DNA of 64,000 bases from the NCBI GenBank assembly GCA_019744815.1, contig JAIEUA010000004.1, positions 62,001-126,000 of the forward strand. The letters run 5' to 3'. Both the position numbers and the translations under genes were made by a program. Shown here piece by piece: positions 62,907-64,000 of the stretch. Position 1 is the stretch's first letter. Every line of letters starts with the position of its first letter. Source of the DNA: Phycisphaerales bacterium. GTDB lineage: Bacteria > Planctomycetota > Phycisphaerae > Phycisphaerales > UBA1924. The notes below the pieces were generated by a model that saw only the letters and a list, made by a program, of their open reading frames with translations, was not told the origin of the DNA and did not search any database.

Positions 62907-63599
62907 TCACCGCGCCAACAAACTCTTCCTCCCCACCTCCACCACCGGCGAAAAGTCCGCCTCCTCCATCTTCTCCAAGAGCGCCTCCACCCCCTCTTCC
63001 ACCGCGAAATCCAGCTCGTCCCGATACAACGGCAGGATCATCAGCACGTTCACCACCCGCCCGTCCGACAGCTCGATCTCGCCCGCCCCCTCCGGCCCCA
63101 GCGGCGGCATGATCAGCATCCCCGCGAAGCCCCCCGAATCAATCTCCTCTTCCGGCTCGCTGAACTGCACCGTGTGCCCCACGCCCAGCCACGTCTCCAT
63201 CTCGTTCGGCAGCCGCGCCGCACGCTTCAGCCACTCGATCGGCCAGTACGTCTTCGCCGCCTTCTCCCGATCCTCCTCCAGCACCGGCCAATCCGGCGGC
63301 AACTGGATCATCATCTCCGCGAACTGCATCGCGCTCGTGTCCTCGTCGTCATCCGCCATCTCCGGCGGCACATCCATCGCCCGCTCACTCATCCCCGTCG
63401 TGTGCAGCGTCCAGCACGGCCACTCCTCCGACGGCGGAATCGGGAACACATCGATGTGCAACTCATCCGACATGATTTCGTGCATCACGATCTCGCTCGC
63501 CCCGTAATGCCGCTCAAAGTGCGCACAGATTTCTTCCATGAAGTTCGCGCCGCCTGCCCCACCCGCCCCGCCCCCGTCCGCGTCGTGTTCGTTCGCCAT
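62907..63599 (-). CDS. suppressor-of-fused (SUFU) domain protein
   Basis: A 230-residue cytoplasmic protein. The SUFU domain is clear: HIDVFPIPPSEEWPCWTLHT, TTGMSERAMDVP, LPPDWPVLEEDR, YWPIEWLKRAARLPNE, TWLGVGHTVQFSEPEEEI and VLMILPLYRDELDFAVEEG. The domain is best known from animal Hedgehog signalling, but is widespread in bacteria, where it often occurs as an immunity-like or unknown protein. The start at 63599 is supported by AGGGAG six bases upstream. It begins with a Gly/Ala-rich linker (HDADGGGAGGAGGANF). Confidence 0.85.
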   Translation of the reverse strand: MANEHDADGGGAGGAGGANFMEEICAHFERHYGASEIVMHEIMSDELHIDVFPIPPSEEWPCWTLHTTGMSERAMDVPPEMADDDEDTSAMQFAEMMIQLPPDWPVLEEDREKAAKTYWPIEWLKRAARLPNEMETWLGVGHTVQFSEPEEEIDSGGFAGMLIMPPLGPEGAGEIELSDGRVVNVLMILPLYRDELDFAVEEGVEALLEKMEEADFSPVVEVGRKSLLAR

Positions 63600-64000
63600 G
63601 AGCCACTCCCTGTGTGCCTGCCTACCCGCGCGCCAGTTTGCCCGTCCATCTGCGCGGGTCGGTCCTGAGGTCGCAGATGTTGTACCAAAACGCCAAGGCC
63701 CTCTGGCGGCCGCCCGCCGCCCCCATCCCCGGCCGTTCGCGCACAACGCCGTCGTTGTGCGCACACCACGCGAACACTTTTCTCCCCACCTTCCGACTTT
63801 CCGAACCAATCTCCCCGCCCCCCGCCGCGGCCACGACTTACGCCGTTCCCACCCGCCGTAAGTCCTGTTTCCCCGCGCCCACACCGCCGCCGTTGTGCGC
63901 ACAAATGAGGCCCAAGCCGCTTAGGTAGAGGGACCCCCTCGTCGCGCCTTCCCTTTCGTGAGACTCCATCGCTCCATCGCTCCGTCTCTTCGTCTCTTCG
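63600..64000. repeat. terminal repeat-bearing region to the window edge
   Basis: About 400 bases without a gene. TTGTGCGCACA palindromes occur at 63755-63765 and 63893-63904. At the right edge (63964-64000) lies an 8-base tandem array: CTCCATCG, CTCCATCG, CTCCGTCT, CTTCGTCT and a partial unit. The region should also hold the SUFU gene's promoter. Confidence 0.7.

Overview
The window is G+C-rich (sampled coding lines about 65%). It looks like chromosomal DNA of a planctomycete, most likely class Phycisphaerae. The grounds are paired dockerin-like repeats of the type ADxNxDGxxDDADFxxFxxAYD on secreted proteins, short exported proteins ending in P[AT]P + hydrophobic segment + poly-Arg, CxxC...CxECG zinc ribbons fused to membrane segments, a planctomycete-type giant RHS protein, and Ser/Thr kinases beside ECF sigma factors. 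This assignment is inference from gene content, since no rRNA is present.

Layout. 1-6.3 kb (-): giant RHS/YD-repeat protein interrupted by one in-frame TAG and running off the left edge. 6.5-10.6 kb: LON-domain protein, four-helix-bundle protein, YhaM-like exonuclease, zinc-ribbon membrane protein, thioredoxin-fold protein. 10.6-13.4 kb: a repeat-rich accessory region with tandem short repeats, several palindromic repeat families and one lower-G+C orphan gene (11922-12776) bracketed by inverted copies of a composite repeat. 13.4-23.2 kb: three P[AT]P-CTERM-type exported proteins, two ECF sigma factors each overlapping a membrane partner gene by ATGA, TypA and PlsY. 23.4-30.4 kb: Bax-inhibitor-1 family membrane protein, a cysteine-peptidase-like lipoprotein, an acyltransferase-type membrane protein, a GH15 glucoamylase and a lone FliN-like protein. 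30.5-34.8 kb (-): FabF, acyl carrier protein, a DUF1579 protein, and RibB fused to a degenerate RibA domain. 34.9-42.3 kb (+): hypothetical membrane protein, AhpD-like protein, CCA-adding/poly(A) polymerase family protein, a tandem pair of ClpP/SppA-fold exported proteins, and an M3 oligopeptidase. 42.6-50 kb: DUF885 protein, tRNA-Gln, a dockerin-bearing metzincin-like protease, and three consecutive exported Cys-rich genes. 50-58 kb: a sigma factor-Ser/Thr kinase-globin operon diverging from a second membrane Ser/Thr kinase. 58.2-61.2 kb: LepA (EF4) followed after 3 bases by a HicAB toxin-antitoxin pair. 61.7-63.6 kb: beta-propeller dockerin protein and a SUFU-domain protein.

The most unusual property is the number and variety of short intergenic repeats. 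They include heptamer arrays headed by GGGAAGGGG that abut start or stop codons, 8-, 11-, 12- and 13-base tandem arrays, a GGCCCCAACC hairpin family, a TTGTGCGCACAA palindrome family, and a GACCGGCC/GGCCGGTC palindrome inserted in frame inside ribB. The rest of the window combines housekeeping genes (typA, lepA, plsY, fabF, acpP, ribB, a CCA-adding-type enzyme, tRNA) with exported and regulatory genes typical of the phylum.

Starts were chosen by hand from ribosome-binding sites, signal peptides and overlaps. All family names come from recognising motifs, not from searches.
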